Source: Mobiluncus massiliensis | GTDB taxonomy: Bacteria; Actinomycetota; Actinomycetes; Actinomycetales; Actinomycetaceae | Length of the DNA stretch: 64,000 nucleotides | NCBI RefSeq assembly: GCF_949769255.1 | Contig: NZ_OX458329.1 | Location: 372,001 to 436,000, forward strand | Direction: 5' to 3' | In this document: positions 23,707-33,616 of the stretch, one piece after another | How the letters are laid out: every line of letters starts with the position of its first letter | Position numbering within the stretch: position 1 is the first letter of the stretch | Notes under the pieces: generated by a model | What the model saw: only the letters and a program-made list of their open reading frames with translations | Told to the model about the DNA's origin: nothing | Databases searched by the model: none | Position numbers and translations under genes: made by a program

Positions 23707-24714
23707 TCACACGCACACGTGGTCGCGCAGGCGCTCCATCAGCGCTGGGCCAATCCCGCTAACTTCGTCTAGCTGATCCACCGAGGCGAACCGCCCGTTG
23801 GACTCGCGGTAATCCACAATGCGTTGCGCCAGGGCGGGGCCGATGCCGGAAAGGGTCTGCAGAGCGCCCAGATCCGCCGTGTTCAGGTTCACTTTTTCGC
23901 CTTGGCTATCCGCTGACTTTGTGCCCGAGCCCGGTGCGCTACCAGTGTTTCCACCCGCGCTCGGCGGGGGAGTTTCCCCAGGTCGAGCCACATAAATCAT
24001 TTCTCCGTCCGTGAGAGGACGGGCTAGGTTCAGGGTGCTCAGATCCCCCTCGGGCAGGGCTCCGCCCGCCGCTTCCAGAGCATCGGCTACGCGAGACGGG
24101 TCCGCCAGGTGAACCACTCCGGGATGGCTCACCGCTCCGGCCACGTGAACTACGACTTCAGCGCCGTTTGCACCGGGCAGAAACAGGCGCGGGGCGGCCC
24201 CCGGCGAGGGCGAAGCACCTGCCTTGCCCGCCGCGGTATTGCCGGCTTTCCCCTCAGCGGCTGCCAGCGCGGCACCCGGACCCGCGGAACTTCCCGTTTT
24301 GGAATCCGTTTTCCCTGTGGCGTCCCCGGATAGCACCCCGGCAGGCGGGGACGCGGGCGGGGCGGCAAACACCTGCCAACCCACTACCAAAAGCCCACTT
24401 ACCAGCATAAACGCCGCTATTAAAGTCGCTACCCGCGGGCTGGGTGCCAGGCGTAACCGCTGTTCGCGCTCGGCCACGGGCCTGACCTGGAGACTGCTTT
24501 CAAAGCCCTGAACCAGGTCCTCAGCCCGCCCCGCCAGGTTACCGCGAGTTGGCGGGTTCCCATCCAAGCCAAAATCGGGGGGCGGCGCAGGACGGCGCGC
24601 GGTTCGGTAATCAGGCTCGGCATCGTCCAGATAGCCTACGCCCGCGGCTCTGGCCCGCTCAAAAACACTGGCAGTGAGCCGGTCGCGGTCCGTTTGTCCA
24701 AACTTATTTAGCAT
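23707..24714 (-). CDS. comEA: Competence protein ComEA, DNA receptor
   Basis: Membrane-anchored DNA-binding protein that feeds ComEC. Of 335 residues, 1-98 are a cytoplasmic N-terminal part, a membrane helix follows (LIAAFMLVSGLLVVGWQVF), then an alanine/glycine-rich linker, an SLBB domain (VVVHVAGAVSHPGVVHL, about residues 182-243) and a C-terminal double helix-hairpin-helix (LNTADLGALQTLSGIGPALA and VSGIGPALMERL). AGGAGG lies before the ATG. It forms a two-gene operon with comEC, suggesting natural transformation. Confidence 0.9.
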   Translation of the reverse strand: MLNKFGQTDRDRLTASVFERARAAGVGYLDDAEPDYRTARRPAPPPDFGLDGNPPTRGNLAGRAEDLVQGFESSLQVRPVAEREQRLRLAPSPRVATLIAAFMLVSGLLVVGWQVFAAPPASPPAGVLSGDATGKTDSKTGSSAGPGAALAAAEGKAGNTAAGKAGASPSPGAAPRLFLPGANGAEVVVHVAGAVSHPGVVHLADPSRVADALEAAGGALPEGDLSTLNLARPLTDGEMIYVARPGETPPPSAGGNTGSAPGSGTKSADSQGEKVNLNTADLGALQTLSGIGPALAQRIVDYRESNGRFASVDQLDEVSGIGPALMERLRDHVCV

Positions 24715-24894
24715 CCTGACTGCCTCCTCTATCGTGCCGGGAACTGTCCGCCCCTTGCTTGTGAAACTAATCGCGACCCACCGGCGCGGAAAGTCGAAAA
24801 TGTTTTACCTGTGGAAAACCCAGAATTTCCCGCGCCTGTGGAAAACTTTTCGAAAGGCAGTTTTTCGTTGCTATAGCCGGGATAAACTGAAGCA

Positions 24895-26370
24895 GTGAAA
24901 AAACAGAAACCGGATTTAAGCGATTCTGCGGCCGCGGTGCGCCAGCCCCGCTTGGTCGAACGCATCATCGGCGCGGTCATTTTGGCCCTGGCGGTGGTGG
25001 TGTTGGTGACTGCCACGACACAGTGGCTTGGTGATACCGCCCGGATTCGCAGCAACGCGGAAGTGAAGAAAATCACCACCGTCGCCCCGTTGAAAGAAGC
25101 CTGGACCCTGGCCATGCCCGCGAAAATGAAGGATCCGCGCACGGTACAGGTGTGGGACTACGCCGATTCCCAAGACTCTTTGGCGGCCCAGGACGCCGCT
25201 ACCGGCGTGACCGCTAAACTGGCTGAAAACGAACAGCTTGTGCTGGTCAAAGGCACTGATGGCAAGGCTCAAACCCAGGCTATTGCGCTGATTGACGAAA
25301 CGACCGGCACCGCGAAATGGTCGAAAACCTACGATGACCTGCCCCTGGACTATTGTCTGAAACAGCTGTGGCAGAGCTCGATTACCTGCGAATCGGATGC
25401 CGCGAAAAAGGTGGTGCGTATCGACCCCAGCGGCAACGTTGCGGTGGGGGACTTGCCGCAGGGTATTTGGGATTTAGCGACCGGCGAGCACGTGTTAGGG
25501 GCGATTTTTGACCAGTTCCTGGTGGTTCCTATCGCGGTTGCGGAAGGCAATTCGGCCGGGGTGCAGGCGGTGTACGTCACGCCGGACTTTGCGTGGAAAG
25601 GCAAGTTCCCGCTCATGGTGCCAAACGCCCAGGCCGCCCAACCTCTGCTGGTGCAAACTCGGGGGTCAGTGACTTTGCTGGGAGTGACGACTTCCAATCA
25701 AGACGGGTCTAACCGGCAAAATACCTGGAGCTATTCCCAAATCATCAACATGAAAATCGGTTCTCTCGACACCTCGAAACTGGGGTCTGCCCCCCAGATT
25801 TCCATGTTGGAAGCCGGTTTTTTCGCTTCTGCTGACCCGCAAAGCGCCGCTGAGGTGCATTGGCAAATTCACGGTTCTGACGGTGGTGTAGTGGGGGAGG
25901 GCCAGTGCCCCTCTGTGGCCGCTCAAGCCCTGCACGACCAACTGCGCGCCGGGCTCCGGCTGGATACTGACAGTGCTCTGGCCGCCTTGAAATCCGGGAA
26001 AGTTCCCGTCCTCATGCCCGACCGGACGTATTTCCTGGGTGCGACCGGGGAAACCTGTGCGTCCTGGCCCGGTTGTGCGGCCAAAACCTGGACTACCGGG
26101 GACGGCGTGGCCATCAATCTGAAAGCTCCGGGGGCTCCGCTGGCGTCTGACGGGACAAAAGCCGTGTTCACCGAGGGTAACGGCGGGCTTTTGAGCTACG
26201 GGGTTGTCGATGGAAAATTCCTCTGGGAAGGCGTCGCTCCGCCCTTGAAAGATGCTGCCACCAGCGGTGATATGTTTGTTTTCGGGTCTGGGTTGGGCCA
26301 GTTGGCGCAAACAGGCGACCTCAACAAGGGCAGTGCCAAGGCCGTGTTGCGTTACCTCACTTTGCCCTAG
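24895..26370 (+). CDS. Membrane-anchored extracellular protein, PQQ-propeller-like
   Basis: A 491-residue protein with one N-terminal membrane helix (IIGAVILALAVVVLVTATTQWL, in two parts from residue 24) and a large outer part. That part has WDYADSQDSLAAQDAATG and IDETTGTAKWSKTYDDLP segments reminiscent of PQQ-like beta-propeller repeats, and pairs of cysteines. I do not know its function. It starts with GTG; TAAACT at 24883-24888 is 6 nt before it, again fitting a leaderless mRNA. It lies between the divergent comEA and the convergent Mn transporter. Confidence 0.6.
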   Translation: MKKQKPDLSDSAAAVRQPRLVERIIGAVILALAVVVLVTATTQWLGDTARIRSNAEVKKITTVAPLKEAWTLAMPAKMKDPRTVQVWDYADSQDSLAAQDAATGVTAKLAENEQLVLVKGTDGKAQTQAIALIDETTGTAKWSKTYDDLPLDYCLKQLWQSSITCESDAAKKVVRIDPSGNVAVGDLPQGIWDLATGEHVLGAIFDQFLVVPIAVAEGNSAGVQAVYVTPDFAWKGKFPLMVPNAQAAQPLLVQTRGSVTLLGVTTSNQDGSNRQNTWSYSQIINMKIGSLDTSKLGSAPQISMLEAGFFASADPQSAAEVHWQIHGSDGGVVGEGQCPSVAAQALHDQLRAGLRLDTDSALAALKSGKVPVLMPDRTYFLGATGETCASWPGCAAKTWTTGDGVAINLKAPGAPLASDGTKAVFTEGNGGLLSYGVVDGKFLWEGVAPPLKDAATSGDMFVFGSGLGQLAQTGDLNKGSAKAVLRYLTLP

Positions 26371-26379
26371 GGAGTTGTC

Positions 26380-27273
26380 TCAAGAAGCAACCTGTTGAGG
26401 TTCCGGGTCAGGGCTGGGGGCGGCAGTCTGCGCGCCATGATAGCGCTGTAACCGCTGTTGCCGAAGCAAATCAACCAGCCAAACAATCAGGAACAATACT
26501 CCCTCAAGCAGCACGACTGTGGCTCCTGAAGCCGTGTCGAACCAGTAGGAAATATAGGCCCCCAGTACGACGCAGGATACGGAAAGCAAAGGAGCTATCC
26601 ATAACATAGCGTTGAACCGGTTTGTGAGCAGTCGGGCAGTTGCGCCAGGGGTAATCACCAGTGCCACGATGAGGATTGCGCCCACTGCCTGCATCGCCAC
26701 CACGACCGTCAAAGAGAGAGCTACCAGCAGCAGAGTTGCCAACCAGCTTGTAGAGATGCCGATAGTGTGGGCATGAGTCTTGTCGAAGGCGTACAGCACC
26801 AAATCCCGCTTTTTGTATAACAACAGCACCAGAGCGAGTGGACTCAATATCAAGACCTGCCACATATCAGCTCTGGTAATACCGAGCATGTCGCCAAACA
26901 AAATATGGTGCAAATCAATATGACTGGGGAACAGGCTGATTAAGACCAGGCCGGAGGCAAACATAGTTGTGAATACCACCCCAATAGCTGTGTCTTCCTT
27001 GACCCGTCCGCGTCCCCGCACAGCGCCAATCAATCCCACCACCAGCAAAGCTGCTACGAGAGCACCTATTGCAAAAGGTGCTCCCAACAGGTAGGACACG
27101 ACGATTCCGGGAAGAATTGCGTGGGACAGGGCGTCACCTAACAGTGACCAGCCAATCAGGACCAGCCAGCAGGACAACACGGCGCAAACAGCTGCCGCGA
27201 CTCCGGTGACGATGATGCCGCGGAGCATAAACTGCTGTGTCCACATTTCGATTAAGATTTCATAAAAATTCAC
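26380..27273 (-). CDS. Metal ABC transporter permease
   Basis: The membrane part of a manganese-type ABC importer (MntB/SitC/ZnuB family). The 297 residues form about eight transmembrane helices; GWSLLGDALSHAILPGIV near residue 43 and DKTHAHTIGIS near 164 are conserved in this family. It overlaps the ATPase gene by 4 bp (ATGA) and ends the operon, 9 bp from the stop of the convergent upstream gene. Confidence 0.88.
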   Translation of the reverse strand: MNFYEILIEMWTQQFMLRGIIVTGVAAAVCAVLSCWLVLIGWSLLGDALSHAILPGIVVSYLLGAPFAIGALVAALLVVGLIGAVRGRGRVKEDTAIGVVFTTMFASGLVLISLFPSHIDLHHILFGDMLGITRADMWQVLILSPLALVLLLYKKRDLVLYAFDKTHAHTIGISTSWLATLLLVALSLTVVVAMQAVGAILIVALVITPGATARLLTNRFNAMLWIAPLLSVSCVVLGAYISYWFDTASGATVVLLEGVLFLIVWLVDLLRQQRLQRYHGAQTAAPSPDPEPQQVAS

Positions 27274-28076
27274 TGTCCACCTCCTGACGTGGCGGGATTT
27301 AATCCAAACGCTTTCGCGAGATTCTGCGGGTCCAAGGCTCCAGCAGGATTGCCTTGATAAACCACACGGCGATATAACAAAACCACCTCATCGCAGAGCT
27401 TTTCCAAAGAAGCCAAATCATGGGTTGAAACCACTACAGTGGTCCCTTTTGCAGAGATCTTTCGCAGCAAATCAACGATATTGGTTTCGGAATATTTGTC
27501 TACACCGGCAAACGGTTCATCGAGGAGCAGGAGCGGTGCGCCTTGGGCAATTGCGCGCGCGATAAACACCCTTTTCTTTTGACCGCCGCTCAACGCCCCA
27601 ATTTGGCGCTGTTGCAAATCTTGCAATTCCACCATTTCTAACGCGGCTTGCACCGCCGCCAAGTCTGCAGATTTGGGACGACGGGTCGGTCCCATAAATC
27701 CATACCGCCCCATCATGACGACTTGGTTTACGTTAACCGGGAAGTCCCAATCGATTTCCTCGTTTTGCGCAACATAACCAATCAGTCGCTGTTTCCGGGC
27801 TTGGTTTGCGTCAATTCCGGCAACTTTAATGTTGCCCTTTTGATACGAAACGCTGTTGGTGATGGCTTTGAACAGTGTTGATTTCCCCGATCCGTTCATC
27901 CCTACCAGACCACAAATTTGACCGCGCGGCACGGTTAAACTGGCACCTTCCAGTGCCACATTAGCCCCGTAACGAACATGCAAATCTGAGACTTCTAATA
28001 TAGGCGGGGCTGATTTTGAGCTGGACTCAGTTTCAGACCCGCCAGGCGCTATGTGGTTGTCGAGAGTATCACTCAT
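27270..28076 (-). CDS. Metal ABC transporter ATPase
   Basis: Nucleotide-binding subunit of the manganese-type importer, 268 residues. Walker A GMNGSGKST (about residue 58), signature LSGGQKKRV (163), Walker B LLLLDEP (183) and the switch histidine in VVSTHD are all present. The first 25 residues are an unstructured extension. It overlaps both neighbours by 4 bp, so the three genes are translationally coupled. Confidence 0.9.
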   Translation of the reverse strand: MSDTLDNHIAPGGSETESSSKSAPPILEVSDLHVRYGANVALEGASLTVPRGQICGLVGMNGSGKSTLFKAITNSVSYQKGNIKVAGIDANQARKQRLIGYVAQNEEIDWDFPVNVNQVVMMGRYGFMGPTRRPKSADLAAVQAALEMVELQDLQQRQIGALSGGQKKRVFIARAIAQGAPLLLLDEPFAGVDKYSETNIVDLLRKISAKGTTVVVSTHDLASLEKLCDEVVLLYRRVVYQGNPAGALDPQNLAKAFGLNPATSGGGQ

Positions 28077-29011
28077 TTCTGAGTCAACCCTTGGGTAATC
28101 AAATCTGCGTCGTAGCGCAACAAATCCAGATAGGTCGGAACGTCTCCATCTGCGTCTGACAAGGAATCAACATACAATTCCCCACCAAATTTCGCTCCCG
28201 TAGCTTCCACAACGGGTCGCATTTTGTCTCCCACGGTGGACTCGCAGAATACTGCGGGAACGTGGTTTCGCTTCACGTAGTCTTCCACTTCCGCTACGCG
28301 AGAGGGAGTGAGGGCTCCTTCCGCATTTACGCCCCACAGGAATTTCTCGTTTAGGTTATAGTCCCGAGTCAAATACGAGAAAGCACCCTCACAGCTGACC
28401 AAAGTGCGTTGTGACGGGTCGAGATGAGAAAGAGTGGAGGTGATGTCCTCGCCGACTTTTTCAATCTTGGCGCCATACTGTTCGGCATTTTCCTGGTACT
28501 CGGAGCAGTTCTGGGCATCTAAATCGCAGAAGGCTTTTGCCATATTTTTCACGTAGAGGGCGCCGTTTTTCGGGCTCATCCAAGCGTGGGGATTGGGCTT
28601 ACCCTTGTAGTCGCCTTCGGTTATCGGAATAGGCTCCACGCCCTGCGAAACGTTGACCTTTTTGGCATCCAGGTCGGCGGTAAACTTCGTGAACCAGCGT
28701 TCCAAATCCAGCCCGTTATTTAAAATCAGTTTCGCTTTCTGCGCCGACTTTAAGTCCGAGGGCGTGGGTTGATAATCGTGGATTTCCGCCCCAGGTTTGG
28801 TGATAGAGCGGACTTCCAGGTGGTCTCCGGCAACGTTTTGAGCCATGTCCTGCAACACGGTAAATGTGGTGAGGACCAGGGGCTTGCCTTGTGTGGCCGA
28901 ATCCGAGCTGGCGCTGGATGTCCCGCTGCACGCACCGAGAGAGGCTCCCAGGCACAGAAACGCAGCTACAGTCAAGGTTTCTCTAATATGCTTGTTTTTA
29001 ATTCTCTTCAT
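28073..29011 (-). CDS. Manganese-type metal-binding lipoprotein (ABC transporter)
   Basis: Cluster A-I substrate-binding protein, 312 residues, lipidated at C in LGAC (residue 28). Metal ligands fit the Mn/Fe type: H in AEIHDYQ, H in NPHAWMSP, E in SCEGAFSYL and D in YVDSLSDAD. Zinc proteins usually have a third histidine instead of that E. The ATG follows a -10 TAGGCT by 6 nt and has no ribosome site. The promoter spacer contains a DtxR-type palindrome, so the operon is probably repressed by metal. Confidence 0.88.
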   Translation of the reverse strand: MKRIKNKHIRETLTVAAFLCLGASLGACSGTSSASSDSATQGKPLVLTTFTVLQDMAQNVAGDHLEVRSITKPGAEIHDYQPTPSDLKSAQKAKLILNNGLDLERWFTKFTADLDAKKVNVSQGVEPIPITEGDYKGKPNPHAWMSPKNGALYVKNMAKAFCDLDAQNCSEYQENAEQYGAKIEKVGEDITSTLSHLDPSQRTLVSCEGAFSYLTRDYNLNEKFLWGVNAEGALTPSRVAEVEDYVKRNHVPAVFCESTVGDKMRPVVEATGAKFGGELYVDSLSDADGDVPTYLDLLRYDADLITQGLTQK

Positions 29012-29017
29012 GGGTAT

Positions 29018-29047
29018 AGCCTAAGTTAGGTATACCTAAGTTTGCAA
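29018..29047 (-). promoter_or_regulatory. Metal-regulated promoter with DtxR/MntR-like operator
   Basis: On the minus strand, -35 TTGCAA and -10 TAGGCT are 18 bp apart. The spacer is almost filled by the perfect 14-bp palindrome TTAGGTATACCTAA (29026-29039), which agrees with DtxR/IdeR-type boxes. A bound repressor would exclude RNA polymerase. Confidence 0.75.
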
Positions 29048-29100
29048 GCCGGAAACCGTTGAAATCCCGTAATCTAGCGAATTTTTTGTACTGACAAATC

Positions 29101-32022
29101 CTACAAAACCAGGGACACAAGCTTCGGGGCGCGCACGATGACGCGCTTCGGTTCGCGCCCGTCCAGCAACTTCACCACGGCCGGTTCCACCAGGACTTTT
29201 GCCTGCAAATCCGCCTCGGAAATTTCCGGGTCCACCGAGACTTTCGCGCGCACCTTGCCCGCCACCTGCACCACGCAAGTGACCTCCTCAGCAGCCAACA
29301 GCGACTCATCGGTCACGACCGGGAACGTGGCCCGGGCGATTCCGCCCTGGTGACCCAAACGTTCCCACAGTTCCTCCGCAATGTGCGGAGCGATGGGGGC
29401 GACCATCACGACCAGCGCTTCTGCGGCCTCGCGCGGCACCCGGGGCAACCCGGTCAAGTGATTATTGAGCACAATCATCTTGGCGATAGCCGTGTTCACG
29501 CGCAGATTGTCGTACTCCACGGTGACATCGTGAATAGTGCGAGCCAGCACTTTTGCGGTCGCCAAATCCGGGGCGTCATCGGTCACGGTGAGCGCGCCGG
29601 TGTTTTCATCGACGATATTGCGCCACAGCCGCTGCAGGAAACGCTGGGAACCGACCACCGCGCGAGTGTCCCACGGGCGGGACATATCCAGCGGTCCCAT
29701 CGACATTTCGTAAACCCGGAACGTGTCCGCGCCGTAATCCGCGCACATCTGATCAGGGGTGACGATGTTCTTTAGCGACTTGCCCATCTTGCCGAACTCG
29801 CGGTTGATGGGCTGGCCTTGCCAGGTAAAGCCGTCCTCCTCGCTGCCCTCCACTTCGTCGGCCGGGACGTATTGCCCGCGCGAATCCGTGTAGGCGTAGG
29901 CCTCAATCATGCCCTGGTTGAACAGGCGATGGAACGGCTCTGAGCTGGAGACATATCCCAAGTCATAGAGGACCTTGTGCCAAAAACGCGCGTACAGTAG
30001 GTGCAGCACCGCGTGTTCCACGCCGCCCACGTACAAATCCGTGCCGCCGCTGAGGTTGCCTGCCTCGGGGCGCGGGCCCATCCAGTAGGCTTCGTTGTCG
30101 GGGCTGGCAAAAGCCGTGGGGTTGTCCGGGTCGGTGTAGCGCAGCTCGTACCAGCACGAGCCCGCCCAGTTCGGCATGGTGTTTTGGTCACGAGTGTAGG
30201 TCTGCTTGCCTTCGCCCAGGTCCAGCTCGACGGTCATCCAGTCTGTAGCGCGGCCCAGCGGGGACTCCGGGGTGGAATGGGCGTCGTCGGGGTCAAAAGT
30301 CCGGGGCCGGAAGTCAGACACTTCGGGCAGCTCCAAGGGGAGCATCTCCTCCGGCAGGGCGTGAACCCGCCCGTCAGAGCCATAAACCACGGGGAAAGGC
30401 TCACCCCAGTAGCGTTGCCGGGAAAACAGCCAGTCACGAAGGCGGTAGGTCACGGTCTTTTCGCCCCGCCCGGTCCGTGCCAGCCAGTCGCTGATTTTTG
30501 CGATGGCCTCGGCCTTGCCCAGGCCGTTCAGGCTGATTTCGCTGTTGGCGGAGTTCTCGATGACGCCGTCGCCGGTCCAGGGTTCCGTTTGCACGTCGAG
30601 GCCGTCCGGGCCGGAAATAGTTTGGATAATGTCCAGGTTGAACTTTTTGGCGAAGGCGTGATCGCGCTCGTCGTGGGCGGGCACGGCCATAATCGCGCCG
30701 GTGCCGTACCCCATCAAAACGTAATCCGCCACAAAAATCGGCACCAGGGAACTATTGACCGGGTTCGTCCCGAAAATGCCGGTAAACACGCCGGTCTTTT
30801 CGGTGAAGTCGGTTTCCGCAGTCCGTTCGCTGTCGCTCTTTGCGCTGGCTTGCGCCCGGTAGGCCGCCACCGCTTCGCGGGGGGTAGAGTATCCGCCGGT
30901 CCACTCCGGTCGGGTCCCCTCCGGCCAAGCGTCCGGTACCTGCAATTCCGCGTCCGCGCAGTCCTCGGCCCCCACCAGCGGGTGTTCCGGGGAAATGACC
31001 ATGAAAGTCGCGCCGAATAGCGTGTCGGGCCGGGTCGTGAAGACCTGCAACGTCTGCGGCTGCGGCCCTTGACCGGCCTCGACCTGGAAGTTTACGGTGG
31101 CGCCGAAAGACTTGCCGATCCAGTTGTGCTGCATGGTGCGGACCTTGTCGGGCCAGTCAATCGTGGCCAGGTCGGCATCCAGCCGGTCCGCGTAGCGGGT
31201 GATGCGCATCATCCACTGGCGCAGTTTCGTCTTAAACACGGGGAAGTTGCCGCGTTCGGAACGCCCCTCGGCGGTGACTTCTTCGTCAGCCAGCACCGTG
31301 CCCAAGCCCGGTGCCCAGTTCACCGGCGCGTATGCCACGTAAGCTAGGCGCTCGGCGTCAATGAGTTCCGCCTGTTCCACTGCAGAAAGCTCGGCCCAAG
31401 CCCGTCCGTCCGGGGTGGGGCGCGTGCCGTCCTCGTACTGCTTCACAAGGGTGGTAATCGGCCGGGCCGCGCCCTTTCCGGAGCCGTCGCGGCGCGGAGC
31501 TTCGGGGTCATACCAGGAGTTGAAAATTTGCAGGAAAATCCACTGGGTCCACTTGAAATAATCCGGGTCGGTCGTGGCGAAAGAGCGCCGCCGGTCGTGG
31601 GACAAGCCAATGCGAGCCAGCTGTTTGCTCATGTTGGCGATATTGTCATGCGTGGTGATGGCCGGGTGCTGTCCGGTTTGCAGGGCGTATTGCTCGGCGG
31701 GCAGGCCAAACGCATCGTAGCCCATGGTGTAGAGCACGTTCTTGCCTTGGGCGCGCTGGTAGCGGGCGACTACGTCGGTGGCGATATAGCCCAGCGGGTG
31801 TCCCACGTGCAGGCCTTTGCCGGAGGGGTAGGGGAACATATCGAGGATGAAGTATTTTTCGCGTTTTGCCAGGTCGCCAGCCAGGGAGCCGCTGGGGTTA
31901 TCCGCGTTAAATGCGCCGGTTTCGTCCCAAATCCGTTGCCATTTTGCTTCCAAGTCCCCCGCCATCTCAGCCGTGTAGCGGTACTGCGGGGTGTCTGGGG
32001 TTTCCGGGGTATTTTCAGCCAT
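29101..32022 (-). CDS. leuS: Leucine-tRNA ligase
   Basis: Class I synthetase that charges tRNA-Leu. The 973-residue protein has the HIGH-type signature HVGHPLG near residue 61, a long CP1 editing domain with [12 protein letters not shown] near residue 320, the KMSKS loop as KMGKSLKN near residue 690, and the anticodon-binding C-terminus. The ATG at 32022 follows AGAGGAATA; an in-frame TTG 21 bp upstream would include the ribosome site in the coding part. The S-to-G change in KMSKS is common in bacterial LeuRS. Confidence 0.97.
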   Translation of the reverse strand: MAENTPETPDTPQYRYTAEMAGDLEAKWQRIWDETGAFNADNPSGSLAGDLAKREKYFILDMFPYPSGKGLHVGHPLGYIATDVVARYQRAQGKNVLYTMGYDAFGLPAEQYALQTGQHPAITTHDNIANMSKQLARIGLSHDRRRSFATTDPDYFKWTQWIFLQIFNSWYDPEAPRRDGSGKGAARPITTLVKQYEDGTRPTPDGRAWAELSAVEQAELIDAERLAYVAYAPVNWAPGLGTVLADEEVTAEGRSERGNFPVFKTKLRQWMMRITRYADRLDADLATIDWPDKVRTMQHNWIGKSFGATVNFQVEAGQGPQPQTLQVFTTRPDTLFGATFMVISPEHPLVGAEDCADAELQVPDAWPEGTRPEWTGGYSTPREAVAAYRAQASAKSDSERTAETDFTEKTGVFTGIFGTNPVNSSLVPIFVADYVLMGYGTGAIMAVPAHDERDHAFAKKFNLDIIQTISGPDGLDVQTEPWTGDGVIENSANSEISLNGLGKAEAIAKISDWLARTGRGEKTVTYRLRDWLFSRQRYWGEPFPVVYGSDGRVHALPEEMLPLELPEVSDFRPRTFDPDDAHSTPESPLGRATDWMTVELDLGEGKQTYTRDQNTMPNWAGSCWYELRYTDPDNPTAFASPDNEAYWMGPRPEAGNLSGGTDLYVGGVEHAVLHLLYARFWHKVLYDLGYVSSSEPFHRLFNQGMIEAYAYTDSRGQYVPADEVEGSEEDGFTWQGQPINREFGKMGKSLKNIVTPDQMCADYGADTFRVYEMSMGPLDMSRPWDTRAVVGSQRFLQRLWRNIVDENTGALTVTDDAPDLATAKVLARTIHDVTVEYDNLRVNTAIAKMIVLNNHLTGLPRVPREAAEALVVMVAPIAPHIAEELWERLGHQGGIARATFPVVTDESLLAAEEVTCVVQVAGKVRAKVSVDPEISEADLQAKVLVEPAVVKLLDGREPKRVIVRAPKLVSLVL

Positions 32023-32192
32023 TATTCCTCTTCTTTCCGACAATCAACGTATCCAGTTTAGACCAGATGATATACGCGACTTAAACCGATTAGTTTGCGC
32101 GCTGTGTTGGGGGTGAACTAATGCGTTTGCGGCATTTTTGTGGCGGGTGTTCGGGGCGTCCAGCGAGTACCCCCTAACTTTTGGGAGCGGGC

Positions 32193-32225
32193 AAAAAGAA
32201 AACGCCCACCACAGTGGACGTTTTC
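32193..32225 (-). terminator. Intrinsic terminator of rpsT
   Basis: On the minus strand GAAAACGTCCAC and GTGGGCGTTTTC pair across a TGTG loop, with one T-G pair, followed by TTTTT. It lies 20 bp after the rpsT stop. Confidence 0.85.
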
Positions 32226-32245
32226 AAATAGCTTAGAGAAACCGA

Positions 32246-32509
32246 TTACTGCATGGCAGCAACGCGGGTGGCCAGCTTGGATTTGCGCTGAGCCGCCTGG
32301 TTCTTGTGGATGACACCCTTGGAAGCTGCCACGTCAAGGTGACGGGTGGCCACCTTCAAGTTGGCCTCGGCTGCGGTTTTATCCCCGGCCTCGATAGCCT
32401 CGCGGGTCTTGCGCACCAGGGTCTTTAGCTCGGAGCGCACGGCCAAGTTGCGCTGGCGCGCCTTTTCGTTGGTGCGAATCCGCTTTATCTGAGACTTAAT
32501 ATTTGCCAA
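32246..32509 (-). CDS. rpsT: 30S ribosomal protein S20
   Basis: Small-subunit protein that binds 16S rRNA. The 87 residues are basic and helical, beginning [20 protein letters not shown], the family start. I use TTG at 32509, which follows GAGGGAAG by 4 nt; the ATG at 32554 would add 15 residues not seen in S20. It stands alone with its own terminator, between leuS and lepA. Confidence 0.95.
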   Translation of the reverse strand: MANIKSQIKRIRTNEKARQRNLAVRSELKTLVRKTREAIEAGDKTAAEANLKVATRHLDVAASKGVIHKNQAAQRKSKLATRVAAMQ

Positions 32510-32712
32510 TGTTCTTCCCTCAAAAGTATTGATTTTCGCCGGTTTTGGCGACACACAAGGAAATATCCTACGCCATTTTGCGCCTCATCCGCAAATCGGT
32601 GGTGAAAACGCTGAGCTAACGGATTCAGACTGCGTCCCACGTTTGTGATGCCGCTCATTATCTATATGTTTCGTGCTGGTTTTCGGTGTCTGCACACCGA
32701 TACGGGACGTTT

Positions 32713-33195
32713 TCACAAGGACGTTTCTTGGTTGGTTTCAAAAACGACCGCGGCGATGCGTGTGTCATCGTTGGCGATGAACAGTGCTTGTTCTGCCTGA
32801 GGAAACAGTGAGGTCGGAAGTCCCACAGTTTGGAGCCCCACACCCGAATCGCAATCTCCGATTTCAGCTAGCCGACGCAATTCGCTGTCGTGCCGAAGCC
32901 AAATAGAAACCGGGGAGGGCGAGTCTTGTGCGCACCGAAAAGCAATCTGGCGATAAGAGGACTTTTCCTTGACAGGCTTCAAATCCAGGTGCTTATCCGA
33001 ACGGAAAGATGCCTGCGCGAGGAATTGGGTAGGCATCCAACTTTCTTGAACTTCCTTTTTAATGTCGGAAATGGACAGCTTGGGAGCTGCCGCCTCACCC
33101 GGAGCAGAATCGCGTTGGGAACATCCCGACAAAACAAACGGCATAGCAAAAACTAATAAAATCGCGATAAATGGTTTGAAAGACAGCTTTGACAT
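32713..33195 (-). CDS. Small lipoprotein of unknown function
   Basis: A 160-residue protein with a signal peptide (FKPFIAILLVFAMPFVLSGC) whose lipobox LSGC gives a lipidated cysteine near residue 25. The mature part has two further cysteines (FRCAQD and GDCDSG) that could form a disulfide. I do not recognise a family. The ATG at 33195 follows CAGGAGGAAACC; the frame extends upstream without need. Confidence 0.65.
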   Translation of the reverse strand: MSKLSFKPFIAILLVFAMPFVLSGCSQRDSAPGEAAAPKLSISDIKKEVQESWMPTQFLAQASFRSDKHLDLKPVKEKSSYRQIAFRCAQDSPSPVSIWLRHDSELRRLAEIGDCDSGVGLQTVGLPTSLFPQAEQALFIANDDTRIAAVVFETNQETSL

Positions 33196-33616
33196 GGTTT
33201 CCTCCTGGACTTTCAGCATGGCGGGTGCGCCGTGCGGCAGAAACACGAGTGATGCCGGTATTGGCTTTATCTTGGCTAACGAACCGGCTTTTCAGTGGCG
33301 CTGGGAAAACCCGGTGACCTGCAGCTAAGAAGTGGCTAACGCGTCCTGGTCAGCGAACAATCTCTGCGGCGAGATTAGAGATGTTTTAAGGTAACAGATT
33401 CCGCGTCCCCACACAATAGTCCGGCAGTCCCAAATTATTCCTGACCGGAGGAATACCGCACCGGGCAACAACCAGGACGATTGCCAAAACTTGTGCGCGA
33501 AGGTACTCCGGTGAACTTCGCGGCGGGAGATCCAGCCCCTTACAGCCCGCTAAAGATTGGGCAAACGGGGGAAAAATGACAAAATGGAATGTCTAGCGAG
33601 AAAGATAAGGAAGTCC
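33196..33616. other. Spacer upstream of lepA
   Basis: I find no gene here. It contains only very short frames, no convincing -35/-10 pair and no long inverted repeat. A TTGGGC at 33558 is the only promoter-like piece near lepA, with no fitting -10. Confidence 0.4.

Noticed and set aside
30001..31020. Long frame antisense to leuS
   Set aside because: LeuS motifs are intact on the other strand across this part; the antisense product has no domain and is a result of GC-biased third positions.
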